A program made the translations under genes and the position numbers. A DNA stretch of 9,146 nt, from NCBI GenBank assembly GCA_030632405.1, contig DAOVUU010000062.1:1-9146 (forward strand), in the 5' to 3' direction. Positions 1 through 7,559 of this stretch are shown piece after piece; position 1 is the stretch's first letter, and each line of letters opens with the position of its first letter. Below the pieces are notes generated by a model. That model was not told the origin of the DNA. It saw nothing but the letters and a program-made list of their open reading frames with translations, and made no database searches. The stretch is from Desulfobulbaceae bacterium (GTDB taxonomy: Bacteria > Desulfobacterota > Desulfobulbia > Desulfobulbales > Desulfocapsaceae).

Positions 1-2
1 CA

Positions 3-188
3 TGGATCTTTATCAAAAATGAGATCGAGTTTGGCGGAACCACTCTGCTTTCACTTCCTGTCTGGGTCTGGAATATCATCTTTCCCATCACCTTCGGTCT
101 GATGACTGTCAGGTACGGGATACGCTTCGTCATCAATTTCCGTGGTCATTTCCGCTCCCTCTCTCAAAAAAGGGGCCAAAATCAATGA
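3..188 (+). CDS. TRAP transporter small permease (DctQ type), C-terminal fragment
   Basis: This is the last 61 codons of a gene that begins before the window. The reading frame starts at base 3 and ends in TGA at 186-188. The peptide contains one clear hydrophobic segment (roughly LPVWVWNIIFPITFGLM) followed by VRYGIRFVINF and a basic, polar tail. This matches the last transmembrane helix and C-terminus of DctQ-type small permeases, where an LPxW motif starting the final helix is common. In the family, the small four-helix subunit pairs with the large DctM permease in the inner membrane. The stop codon overlaps the start of the dctM-like gene (ATGA at 185-188), the usual Q-M arrangement, and this context is the strongest support. 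The fragment alone is short, so the family call depends on that neighbour. Confidence 0.8.
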   Translation, partial: WIFIKNEIEFGGTTLLSLPVWVWNIIFPITFGLMTVRYGIRFVINFRGHFRSLSQKRGQNQ

Positions 189-1450
189 ATACCCTTAAGG
201 TTATCACCCTGATTCTGGCACTGCTGCGGACGCCCCTGTTTCTTGTAATATCAGCTCTGGCTCTGATCTCTTTTTATGCAGCGGAGATCGATATTTCAGT
301 TGTCATTATCGAGATGTCCAGACTGGCCGATACTCCACTGCTCGTCTCCCTGCCGCTCTTTATCTTTGCCGGTATCCTTCTCTCAGAAAGCAAAGCCCCT
401 CTGCGTATATTAAAGTTTTCCCGGATTTTTCTCGGCTGGCTGCCCGGCGGACTCGCCGTGATCACCCTTCTGGTCTGTGCCCTCTTCACCGCTTTTACCG
501 GAGCATCCGGCGTCACAATCTTTGCCCTTGGCGGCCTGCTGTTGCCCGCACTTTTAAAGGACGGGTATTCCGACCGTTTTTCCATGGGACTTATCACCTC
601 ATCCGGCAGTCTGGGCCTCCTCTTTCCTCCCAGCCTGCCTCTGATACTCTACGGTGTAATAGCAGAATCGAGGATAGATCATCTCTTTCTCGCCGGAATC
701 CTGCCGGGAACGCTCATGCTGATCCTCCTTGCAGGGTATTCGATGACCAGAGAACGCAGCCGGACGGTTATTAAAAAAGCATACTCCTCCAAAGAAATAT
801 TAAACGGTCTGCGTGAAATCGCCTGGGAGATCCCCCTGCCCTTTATTCTGCTGGGGGGCATCTATGGCGGCATCTTTGTCCCCGGAGAAGCTGCTGCTGT
901 CACAGCCTTCTACGTTCTCGTTGTTGAGCTCTTCATCCATAGAGACATTTCCATCAAAGCCCTGCCGGGTATCATGTCCAAATCCATGGTACTTTTCGGA
1001 GGAATCCTTGTCATCCTTGCAGCCTCTATGGCATCCACCAATTACCTGATCGATCAGGAGGTCCCCACACGTCTTTTTGAATATATCCAGACCTATGTTG
1101 ACAGTAAATATACCTTTCTACTCCTTCTGAATATCTTTTTGCTTATCGTTGGGGCCATGCTCGATATTTTTTCCGCCCTGGTGCTTATCGTACCGCTCAT
1201 CCTGCCTATTGCAATTGGTTACGGTGTTGACCCCGTCCACCTGGGTATTATTTTTCTCACCAATCTGCAGATTGGCTACTGTACCCCTCCCGTAGGGTTG
1301 AACCTCTTCCTCGCCTCATACCGCTTTGACAGACCGATTACCGAACTCTACCGCTCGACCTTACCATTTCTCGGTTTACTCCTGATCACCCTGGTAATAA
1401 TCACTTATTTCCCCTGGTTGAGTCTCTTTCTTATTCAAATTTTAGGATAA
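185..1450 (+). CDS. dctM: TRAP transporter large permease (DctM family)
   Basis: This 421-residue integral membrane protein has the usual family length (about 425). It is hydrophobic throughout, consistent with 11-13 membrane segments. Family landmarks in order are LPLFIFAG (56-63), FTGASGVTIFALG (104-116), GSLGLLFPPSLPLILYG (141-157), FVPGEAAAVTAFY (231-243), a GAMLDIFSALVLIVPLILP stretch (323-341) and GYCTPPVGLNLF (364-375). In the family this subunit is the elevator-type translocation channel. It takes substrate, usually a C4-dicarboxylate, keto acid, sugar acid or similar organic anion, from a periplasmic binding protein and couples uptake to a sodium or proton gradient. The substrate cannot be read from the permease. 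The ATG overlaps the upstream stop (ATGA) and has AGGGG at 171-175 as a ribosome binding site. The binding protein (DctP) is not in the window and probably lies upstream of the small permease. Confidence 0.95.
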   Translation: MNTLKVITLILALLRTPLFLVISALALISFYAAEIDISVVIIEMSRLADTPLLVSLPLFIFAGILLSESKAPLRILKFSRIFLGWLPGGLAVITLLVCALFTAFTGASGVTIFALGGLLLPALLKDGYSDRFSMGLITSSGSLGLLFPPSLPLILYGVIAESRIDHLFLAGILPGTLMLILLAGYSMTRERSRTVIKKAYSSKEILNGLREIAWEIPLPFILLGGIYGGIFVPGEAAAVTAFYVLVVELFIHRDISIKALPGIMSKSMVLFGGILVILAASMASTNYLIDQEVPTRLFEYIQTYVDSKYTFLLLLNIFLLIVGAMLDIFSALVLIVPLILPIAIGYGVDPVHLGIIFLTNLQIGYCTPPVGLNLFLASYRFDRPITELYRSTLPFLGLLLITLVIITYFPWLSLFLIQILG

Positions 1451-1452
1451 AA

Positions 1453-2712
1453 ATGTTTCGTTTCCTCCACACGGCAGACATACATCTTGACAGCCCTTTA
1501 AAGGGGCTGGAAGTTCATGAGGACGCACCTGTTGAAAGCATTCGAGGGGCGACAAGGCGGGCGTTTGATAATTTAATTGACCTGGCCATTGAAGAGAAAA
1601 TTGATTTTGTAGTGATTTCCGGGGACCTGTATGACGGTGACTGGAAGGACTACAACACCGGACTTTTTTTTGCCGGCCGAATGGGTAAACTGGACAAGGC
1701 CGGGATCAAAGTATTTATTGTATCAGGCAACCACGATGCAGCCAGTCGTATTACCAAAGCCATGCCTCTACCTGGCAATGTAACTCTCTTTTCACACAAA
1801 AAACCGCAGTCCGTGATGCTCGAGGAGTTTGGCGTTACTATCCATGGTCAGAGCTACCCTTCCCGATCTGTGACAGAAAACCTGGTATCACACTACCCGC
1901 AGTACGATCCCCATTCTTTCAATATCGGACTGCTTCACAGTTCTCTGACCGGCCGCGAAGGCCATGAAAATTATGCCCCATGCACTATTCATGATCTACA
2001 TTCCAAAGGTTATGACTACTGGGCTCTGGGCCATATCCACCAACGTGAAATTGTCTCTGAAGATCCCTGGATTGTTTTTTCAGGTAATATCCAGGGGAGG
2101 CATATCAAAGAAACCGGTTCTAAAAGTGCTACCTTGGTTACGGTGGAAGATGGACACATAATTGAAGTAGCGGAACGTGACCTTGAAGTGCTGCGCTGGT
2201 CTCTCTGCCGACTGGATCTGTCAGAATGTGAGACCAGCGAGAGTATTTATGAAGCTGTTCGACAGCTATTTGAGCAGGAGCTGGATCTGTCAGAAGGAAA
2301 ACCCCTGGCCCTGCGCCTGATTTTGGTTGGCGAATCCCCGATTCATACTCAACTCCTTGAACGTACTACTCAATGGACCGAGGAATTTCGCGGTATTGCC
2401 TCCACTCTCGGTGATGTATGGCTGGAAAAAGTGCAATTCCAGACAAGTCGAAAAGTGCTCCTGGAGAAAATTATCGGTGAAGATTCACCTGTTGCCGGAT
2501 TAATACAGTCTATTAAAGTTTTGGAACTGGATAGCGGTTCCCTCTTGGAACTCGTGCCGGAACTGACTGTATTGAAAAGCAAGTTGCCGGCCGAAATACA
2601 CATCACAGATGAGCCTTTCCTTGACACTTCTCCTGAAAAAATCACAGAGTTATGCACCGAAGTGGAGGAACTGCTGATTTCAAGGCTTCTCCAGCATGGA
2701 GGAAACAGATGA
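1453..2712 (+). CDS. yhaO: YhaO/SbcD-like DNA repair metallophosphoesterase (Mre11-type nuclease)
   Basis: This 419-residue protein is close in length to YhaO-type exonucleases. All Mre11/SbcD phosphoesterase motifs are visible: DxH in HTADIHLDSP (D9, H11), GDLYDGDW (G57, D58), SGNHD (N93, H94, D95), the later histidine in LLHSS (H162) and GHIH (H194, H196). These bind two metal ions, normally manganese, for 3'-5' exonuclease and endonuclease cleavage of DNA. The C-terminal ~200 residues resemble the less conserved capping and ATPase-docking part. AGGA at 1444-1447 lies five bases before the ATG and overlaps the end of the dctM-like gene, which stops two bases before this start. The gene overlaps the ATPase gene downstream by ATGA, as expected for subunits of one complex (compare Bacillus YhaO/YhaN and SbcD/SbcC). 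The active site looks intact. The biological role, repair or possibly defence, is inferred from the family only. Confidence 0.93.
   Translation: MFRFLHTADIHLDSPLKGLEVHEDAPVESIRGATRRAFDNLIDLAIEEKIDFVVISGDLYDGDWKDYNTGLFFAGRMGKLDKAGIKVFIVSGNHDAASRITKAMPLPGNVTLFSHKKPQSVMLEEFGVTIHGQSYPSRSVTENLVSHYPQYDPHSFNIGLLHSSLTGREGHENYAPCTIHDLHSKGYDYWALGHIHQREIVSEDPWIVFSGNIQGRHIKETGSKSATLVTVEDGHIIEVAERDLEVLRWSLCRLDLSECETSESIYEAVRQLFEQELDLSEGKPLALRLILVGESPIHTQLLERTTQWTEEFRGIASTLGDVWLEKVQFQTSRKVLLEKIIGEDSPVAGLIQSIKVLELDSGSLLELVPELTVLKSKLPAEIHITDEPFLDTSPEKITELCTEVEELLISRLLQHGGNR
2698..2702 (+). promoter_or_regulatory. Ribosome binding site that fixes the ATPase gene start
   Basis: GGAGG lies six bases before the ATG at 2709, inside the last codons of the nuclease gene. 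It supports 2709 over the in-frame ATG at 2652. The 19 extra residues from 2652 resemble nothing in the family, whereas MKLKLLELKAFGPF from 2709 is the expected N-terminus. Confidence 0.8.
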
Positions 2713-5700
2713 AATTAAAACTCCTCGAATTAAAGGCCTTTGGGCCTTTTACCGGACATACTTTAGTGTTTAATTCCGAAGAACCGGGCCTTCATATCAT
2801 TTTTGGCCAGAACGAGGCAGGAAAAAGCAGTGCCCTGCGGGCACTCAAAGCCCTGTTCTATGGTTTTCCTCAACAGACACCCGATAATTTTCTCCACAGC
2901 TATGATCAACTGCTGGTGGGCGGCTGCCTTAAAAACCGTAATGGTGATGAGATTTATTTTCAGCGCCGAAAAAAGCGTATCGGCAGTATCATCGATGCAC
3001 AGGGAAATCCTCTCGGTTCAAAAGAACTGCTGCCTTTCCTCCAAGGCGTAGAACCGGAAATTTTCGAATCACTCTACGGCATTGACCATGAATCCCTCAT
3101 CCGGGGTGGTGAGGAAATTCTCGCCCAGAAGGGAGAAGTTGGCCAGGCCCTGTTTGCTGCCGGCGCCGGGATCACATCATTGAGGGAGGTCATTGACCAG
3201 CTTGAAAAAGAAGCCGCTGAATTGTTCAAATCGAAAGGGCAAATACAAGAGATCAATAAAGGTATCAGGAAATTTAAAGATCTTAAAAATGAGGCAAGAA
3301 TCGCCAACCTTTCTATCAAAGAATGGCAGGATCATCAAAACACTTTACGACGTGCCGACGCGGAACGAACCGATCTTGAAAAAGAACGAGATAATAAACA
3401 CAAAGAATTACGACACCTTCAGCGGCTGGAACAGGCCATCCCTGAACTTGCGTCTTTAAAAGCATGGCAGGATCAACTGCGCACCCTGGGGAAAGTGACA
3501 CTCCTTCCCCCAGATTTTACGGAAAAACACCAGGAAATTGGCCAGGAAATACGTGATGCCGGGTCTCAACTCCAAAGAAACCTGGACCGGCTTGAACAGA
3601 TTATAAAGAAGCGTAAGGATATCTCGTTTAATACAGAGCTCCTGAACCGGGCTGATTTGGTGGATGATCTACATCAGCGACTTGGTGAATACAACAAAGG
3701 ACAGAGGGATAAGCCTAAAATAGATGGTATACGTATAGGTCTACGAAGAGAGGCAGCTCTTTTACTCAAGCAGGTGAGACCGGATGTTCTGCTGGAAAAT
3801 GTGGAGATGCTGCGCCCTGTTTTGACCAAAAAAAGAACAATACAGGCACTGACCACACAGTATGAAGTAAATAACCAGCAGTTAAAACAAGCACGGAAAA
3901 AGAACACGGTTGCTGAACAGGAGCTCGAAGAGGCAAAAAAAAACCTGGCGACTCCAATGGAGAGTAAAGATCCTCGGGGGCTTCACCGGGCTGTAAAGCT
4001 GGTGCAAAAGGCCGGCGATATTGATACCTCTCTTGAACAGGAACACAATGAGGTTGAACAGGGGAAAAAAGAATGTTTAGCAGAACTCAAACAAATTGGT
4101 TTCCAGTCCGAAGATCTTCCTCTATTCATGGAAATACCCTTGCCATTTCCTGAAACAGTACTGCGCTTTGAGAAAGAATACAGCGATATTGCTGAGAAAA
4201 CTCGTGAGCAGAAAAAAGATCGGAGCAATAGTGTAAGGGAATTAAAACATGCAACAGCTGAAATTAAAAAAGTAGAGTATGCCGGCAATATTCCTTCGGA
4301 AGAAGAATTGACTCTCAGCCGTGAGAAAAGGGAACAAGGCTGGAAGCTCCTGCGATACCAATGGATTGATGGAAAAGATGTGACTGTGGAGAGTACGGTC
4401 TATGACCCCCAAAAGCCACTTCCTGATGCCTATGAAGGGTATGTAAACCAAGCGGATTTGATTAGTGACCGGCTGCGCCGTGAAGCGGAACGAGTGGCCA
4501 ATAGAGCTACCCTTCGTGCCCAGGTGGAAACATTGGAAGAAATCCTGGTAAATAACGAAAATCGCCGGGAAACTCTCAATCAGTGTGCAGAAAACCTCGA
4601 TATCGCCTGGTCCAAAATCTGGGAACCTGTGGGAATAACCCCGTTATCTCCAAAGGAAATGAGTGGGTGGCTGACTGAAACTGATAAGCTCCGATATAAG
4701 CTGGGTGATATTCTCAAAAAAGAATATGCTGCCATTCAGGATGCCAAACGACGACAGGATCTCAGACAAACTCTATTAAAAGAACTTGAGGCTATTGGTG
4801 AAACAGAATACCCCATCAGCGACACTCTTGGGTCAATCCTGATCTTTGCTGAAACTATTCTTGAAACAATGGCCGACCAGAGCATGTATCAAGAAAAAAT
4901 CAAAGAACAGAGGAAGAAGGCACAACAGACTTTAGACCAGACCGGGGCAGATTTAAACACAAACCTTGAAGCTCTGGCCGAGTGGCGGGAGCAATGGAAA
5001 GAAGCTCTTTCCGGTTTGGGTCTGACCGGTAAAATTTCCATCCTCGAAGCTCTTGATCTTGTCGAAATTTTACAGAAGTGCTTCGACAAGGTGAAAGAGG
5101 CTGATGATATTAGAAAGCGTATTGACGGCATTGACAGTGATGCAGCAGAGCTTGCAGATGACGTCAAGAACCTGCTCAAAAAAGTAGCTCCGGACATGCT
5201 GGCACTACCTCTTGACCAGGCGATCCTGCAGTTGCGGGCCATGCTCAGTCAAGCTCAGAAAGACAGTATTCTTTATGACAAACTATCTGAAGAATTGGAT
5301 GGACTGCAGTTAGAGGTAGCAGCCGCTGAAAAAACCGTGCAAAATGCAGATGAACAAATGGCTGAACTCCTCCAGATCGCAAAATGCAAAAAGCCGGAGG
5401 AGGTGGCGGCTGTCATTGCTCAGTTCACAGAATATCAAAGGCTGCAGGAGAAAATTTCTGATAGTGGAGCAACCCTGGCTAAAATAGGACTCGGTGTGTC
5501 AGTTGAAGAGCTCGCCAGACAGGCCGCACTGGTTGACATCGATGAATTACCCCATCAGTTTAAATCCTTACAGCAAGACATCGATGAAAGAATAAACCCT
5601 GGTATCAATGCAATTTCTCAGGTGATTGGAGAGCAGACCACCAAGCTTGCCGCCATGGATGGCAGCGCCAGGGGAGCTGAAATCGCAGAGAAAATGGAAC

Positions 5701-6212
5701 AGGAACTGGCCAGGATACGACGGCTGGCAGAGAGATATGCACAGGTGAAACTGGCTTCTAAAATTCTGCAGCAGGAAATCGAACGATACCGGGAGGAGCA
5801 CCAGGATCCTGTGTTAAAGATTGGTTCAAGATACTTTGCCGATTTGACCATGAATTCTTTTAAAGGTCTGAAAACCGATGTGGACGACAAAGGTGATCCC
5901 GTTCTTGTCGGCATTCGACCCGACGACACCTGGATAACTGTTGATGGAATGAGTGACGGTACCCGTGACCAACTCTATCTGGCTCTGCGCCTTGCCACAC
6001 TTGAGTCTCGACTTGATAACAGCGAACCCATGCCTTTTATTGTCGACGACATCCTGATTAACTTCGATGACGATCGGTCACGGGCCACCCTGGCAGCTCT
6101 TGCTGAACTGGGCGCAAAGAACCAGGTTATCCTCTTTACCCACCATAGGCAGATCATGGAAGAGGCAAAGAGTCTGCAGAATGGGAAAGAAATTCATCTG
6201 CATGGCCTCTAA
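2709..6212 (+). CDS. yhaN: YhaN-like SMC/Rad50-type coiled-coil ATPase
   Basis: This 1167-residue protein is a split ABC ATPase. The N-terminal lobe begins KLLELKAFGPF and has Walker A GQNEAGKSS (33-41), then GQALFAAGAG (145-154), typical of YhaN/SbcC-like proteins. Residues from about 160 to about 1060 are charged, heptad-like coiled coil rich in E, K, Q and L. The middle is interrupted by a region around W545 and an ADLISDRLRREAERVA segment (582-597). The C-terminal lobe has the ABC signature MSDGTRDQL (1081-1089), Walker B PFIVDDILINFD (1109-1120) and a switch THH (1144-1146). In the family this subunit binds the Mre11-type nuclease, and ATP binding and hydrolysis control access of DNA to it. 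No CxxC motif is present, so there is no Rad50-style zinc hook. This favours the YhaN group over true SbcC. The protein is longer than Bacillus YhaN (about 960 residues). The start overlaps the nuclease stop (ATGA), implying coupled synthesis. Confidence 0.92.
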   Translation: MKLKLLELKAFGPFTGHTLVFNSEEPGLHIIFGQNEAGKSSALRALKALFYGFPQQTPDNFLHSYDQLLVGGCLKNRNGDEIYFQRRKKRIGSIIDAQGNPLGSKELLPFLQGVEPEIFESLYGIDHESLIRGGEEILAQKGEVGQALFAAGAGITSLREVIDQLEKEAAELFKSKGQIQEINKGIRKFKDLKNEARIANLSIKEWQDHQNTLRRADAERTDLEKERDNKHKELRHLQRLEQAIPELASLKAWQDQLRTLGKVTLLPPDFTEKHQEIGQEIRDAGSQLQRNLDRLEQIIKKRKDISFNTELLNRADLVDDLHQRLGEYNKGQRDKPKIDGIRIGLRREAALLLKQVRPDVLLENVEMLRPVLTKKRTIQALTTQYEVNNQQLKQARKKNTVAEQELEEAKKNLATPMESKDPRGLHRAVKLVQKAGDIDTSLEQEHNEVEQGKKECLAELKQIGFQSEDLPLFMEIPLPFPETVLRFEKEYSDIAEKTREQKKDRSNSVRELKHATAEIKKVEYAGNIPSEEELTLSREKREQGWKLLRYQWIDGKDVTVESTVYDPQKPLPDAYEGYVNQADLISDRLRREAERVANRATLRAQVETLEEILVNNENRRETLNQCAENLDIAWSKIWEPVGITPLSPKEMSGWLTETDKLRYKLGDILKKEYAAIQDAKRRQDLRQTLLKELEAIGETEYPISDTLGSILIFAETILETMADQSMYQEKIKEQRKKAQQTLDQTGADLNTNLEALAEWREQWKEALSGLGLTGKISILEALDLVEILQKCFDKVKEADDIRKRIDGIDSDAAELADDVKNLLKKVAPDMLALPLDQAILQLRAMLSQAQKDSILYDKLSEELDGLQLEVAAAEKTVQNADEQMAELLQIAKCKKPEEVAAVIAQFTEYQRLQEKISDSGATLAKIGLGVSVEELARQAALVDIDELPHQFKSLQQDIDERINPGINAISQVIGEQTTKLAAMDGSARGAEIAEKMEQELARIRRLAERYAQVKLASKILQQEIERYREEHQDPVLKIGSRYFADLTMNSFKGLKTDVDDKGDPVLVGIRPDDTWITVDGMSDGTRDQLYLALRLATLESRLDNSEPMPFIVDDILINFDDDRSRATLAALAELGAKNQVILFTHHRQIMEEAKSLQNGKEIHLHGL

Positions 6213-7183
6213 AAAACTGTAAGGAGAAAGGCAAGCCAGGGAAGAACAATGACCAGGGCACCGGTGGTGATTAACCAGCAGGAATTAGCAAGGTTGAGAT
6301 CCAGATCATAGATTGAAGCAGCGGCCAGAGCGGTAAAAGCTACCGGCATGGAAGAGGCGATGAGTACGACCTTGAGGGGCAGACCATTGTTGATATCAGC
6401 AAAGCCAATTGCAAATGCAGCAGTTCCTGCAACAAGCGGGATGGCAATGAATTTAATCGCAGATAAAAGAACCCCTTCAAAAAGATAGTCACCGACACTT
6501 GAAAAACGCATGCCGAGCCCAATGGAGACAAGAAGGATAAACGTTCCTATTGGAATAAAAAAACTATTTACAATTTCAAAAAATGGTGGTCGCGGAATAC
6601 CGGAAAGGTTGAGCGCAAGGCCGCAGACAAAAGCACCTATGGCGGCACAGACAAAAGGATCTTTACTCACCGCGAAAATTCTCTGGCGGAACGTTGCTCT
6701 GCGTTTCGCTCCGCTATAATACCTGGCGATGGGAAAACCGATGGTATAGTAGATAACATCCTCGAACATCCTGTACAGAGCAACCAGGGCAAAACCGGCT
6801 TCACCGAGAAAAACAAAAGCAACGAGAGCCCCTACAGCGCCAATATTGGTGAACGACCCGCAGCAGAAAAGAGCACCTTTCTGCTTCTGGTCTTTTTTCA
6901 AAACGGCAGCCACACCGAGGCCGAACAGTCCTCCTAAAAGCAGTGCTCCCGCACCGATAAAGGGCAGGAAAACAACGCGGATATCCTCAAAAGAAACCAT
7001 CCAGAGTGCAGCGACAAAAGAGACCGGCATGAAAAACAGCAGACATATTTTCTGCAGCCCTTTTCTTATAGCAGGGATGGATGCTTCACTTCGGGGCCCC
7101 CTCTTTCTTGCCCACCGCTGCCAGAGATAACCGAAAATCATCCCGGACACGACCAGGATCAGTGGAAAAAGAATCTGTTGCAT
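6209..7183 (-). CDS. AEC (auxin efflux carrier) family transporter
   Basis: This 324-residue polytopic membrane protein fits about ten helices in two repeats of five. Repeat 1 carries a broken-helix motif GSFTNIGAVGALVAF (109-123) followed by FLGEAGFALVALYRMFEDVIYYTIGF (125-150). Repeat 2 carries IKFIAIPLVAG (243-253) and the matching SSMPVAFTALAAASIYDLD (277-295). These are hallmarks of the AEC/bile-acid-transporter fold, in which the two crossed unwound helices form the binding site. Bacterial members move organic anions such as malate or malonate, but the substrate here is not predictable. The gene stands alone on the minus strand and converges on the ATPase gene, with stop codons overlapping by four bases. 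No good Shine-Dalgarno sequence precedes the ATG at 7181-7183, but no better in-frame start exists nearby and the first helix starts right after it. Confidence 0.88.
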   Translation of the reverse strand: MQQILFPLILVVSGMIFGYLWQRWARKRGPRSEASIPAIRKGLQKICLLFFMPVSFVAALWMVSFEDIRVVFLPFIGAGALLLGGLFGLGVAAVLKKDQKQKGALFCCGSFTNIGAVGALVAFVFLGEAGFALVALYRMFEDVIYYTIGFPIARYYSGAKRRATFRQRIFAVSKDPFVCAAIGAFVCGLALNLSGIPRPPFFEIVNSFFIPIGTFILLVSIGLGMRFSSVGDYLFEGVLLSAIKFIAIPLVAGTAAFAIGFADINNGLPLKVVLIASSMPVAFTALAAASIYDLDLNLANSCWLITTGALVIVLPWLAFLLTVF

Positions 7184-7222
7184 ATGGTCTTAGGAGGTTA
7201 TCTGAGAATAGACATTTTATTT

Positions 7223-7252
7223 ATAATCAGCTTCGCAAAAAAAATGTTTCAA
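7223..7252 (-). promoter_or_regulatory. Weak candidate sigma-70 promoter for the AEC transporter gene
   Basis: Read on the minus strand, TTGAAA (7252-7247) matches five of six bases of the -35 consensus. Eighteen bases later, GATTAT (7228-7223) matches four of six of the -10 consensus. Transcription would begin near 7216, giving a leader of about 33 bases to the ATG. Position and spacing are reasonable, but matches of this quality occur by chance in AT-rich DNA. Confidence 0.3.
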
Positions 7253-7352
7253 TTTGGGGATTGCCACGCTGGGTAATGTGGTGAGGAATGCCCGGAACTA
7301 CAACTCCTGCTATGCGTACTATGGGGAACAATATATATTTTTATTCAACAAG

Positions 7353-7367
7353 AATCAATAATTGATT
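7353..7367. repeat. Perfect 7-bp inverted repeat, candidate operator
   Basis: AATCAAT and ATTGATT flank a single central A at 7360. With a one-base centre this cannot form a good RNA hairpin, so a dimeric protein-binding site is the more natural reading. No regulator gene in the window can be tied to it. Confidence 0.35.
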
Positions 7368-7405
7368 ATGGTGTCCGCGATACAAGGTTCTTTTCCTTTA
7401 ATGCC

Positions 7406-7422
7406 AGTTATTGCAAATAACT
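7406..7422. repeat. Perfect 7-bp inverted repeat with 3-base centre, candidate operator
   Basis: AGTTATT and AATAACT flank GCA. The arms are AT-rich and no T run follows, so it does not look like an intrinsic terminator. It lies 54 bp, centre to centre, downstream of the 7353-7367 dyad and upstream of the kinase gene, consistent with an operator. The binding factor is unknown. Confidence 0.35.
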
Positions 7423-7434
7423 ACCCAAGGAAGT

Positions 7435-7453
7435 AGTTTAACGCGTTTGAACT
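7435..7453. repeat. Imperfect palindrome centred on AACGCGTT
   Basis: The 8-bp core AACGCGTT (7440-7447) is perfectly symmetric. The flanks AGTT (7435-7438) and GAACT (7449-7453) extend the symmetry if one base on the right (T7448) is bulged and one pair is a G-T wobble. It is weaker than the two dyads to its left but is the third symmetric element in about 100 bases. Confidence 0.25.
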
Positions 7454-7540
7454 GAATGAATTTCGACTAAAAATTTCATGGCTGACTTTGAAGGCATACT
7501 CCACGTTATCTTCTCGAGTCAAATTTGTCGGTTTCGTTCA

Positions 7541-7549
7541 TGCTATAAT
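7541..7549 (+). promoter_or_regulatory. Extended -10 promoter motif just before the kinase gene
   Basis: TGCTATAAT is an exact match to the extended -10 consensus (TGnTATAAT). No good -35 box is found at 16-18 bp; TTGTCG at 7525-7530 is only 13 bp away. Extended -10 promoters can work without a -35 box. Initiation would fall near 7556, leaving only about 10 bases of leader before the TTG at 7566. This is short and makes the call uncertain. It also implies that the kinase frame upstream of 7566 is not translated. Confidence 0.4.
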
Positions 7550-7553
7550 ACTG

Positions 7554-7559
7554 AAAGGG
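7554..7559 (+). promoter_or_regulatory. Ribosome binding site supporting the TTG start at 7566
   Basis: AAAGGG lies six bases before TTG at 7566-7568. No comparable sequence precedes the in-frame TTG at 7488. Together with the family-like N-terminus from 7566, this decides the start. Confidence 0.55.

Noticed and set aside
2652..2708. In-frame ATG at 2652 as the start of the ATPase gene.
   Set aside because: It would overlap the nuclease gene by 61 bases and add 19 unrelated residues. The ATG at 2709 has GGAGG at the right distance, an ATGA overlap and the expected N-terminus.
6150..6240. Search for an intrinsic terminator at the convergent gene ends; the repeated TCTGCA around 6173-6201 gave a possible stem.
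   Set aside because: The arms are only six bases with a long loop and no adjacent T run on the proper strand, so it is not a credible terminator.
7184..7276. Short plus-strand frame of 30 codons starting ATG at 7184, next to an AGGAGG at 7191-7196.
   Set aside because: The AGGAGG lies inside the frame, not before the start, and no start codon follows it at a useful distance. The peptide resembles nothing known, so it is most likely chance.
7254..7361. Short plus-strand frame of 35 codons from TTG, considered as a RiPP precursor because it contains Thr-Leu-Gly followed by a polar, Tyr-rich tail.
   Set aside because: It has no ribosome binding site and no ATG. The leader before the Thr would be only a few residues, and there is no Asp or Glu at ring positions 7-9 after the Gly.
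7447..7474. Possible plus-strand promoter with TTGAAC as -35 and an A-rich -10.
   Set aside because: Both boxes match only four of six bases and the spacing is 15-16 bp. The extended -10 at 7541 is a much better candidate.
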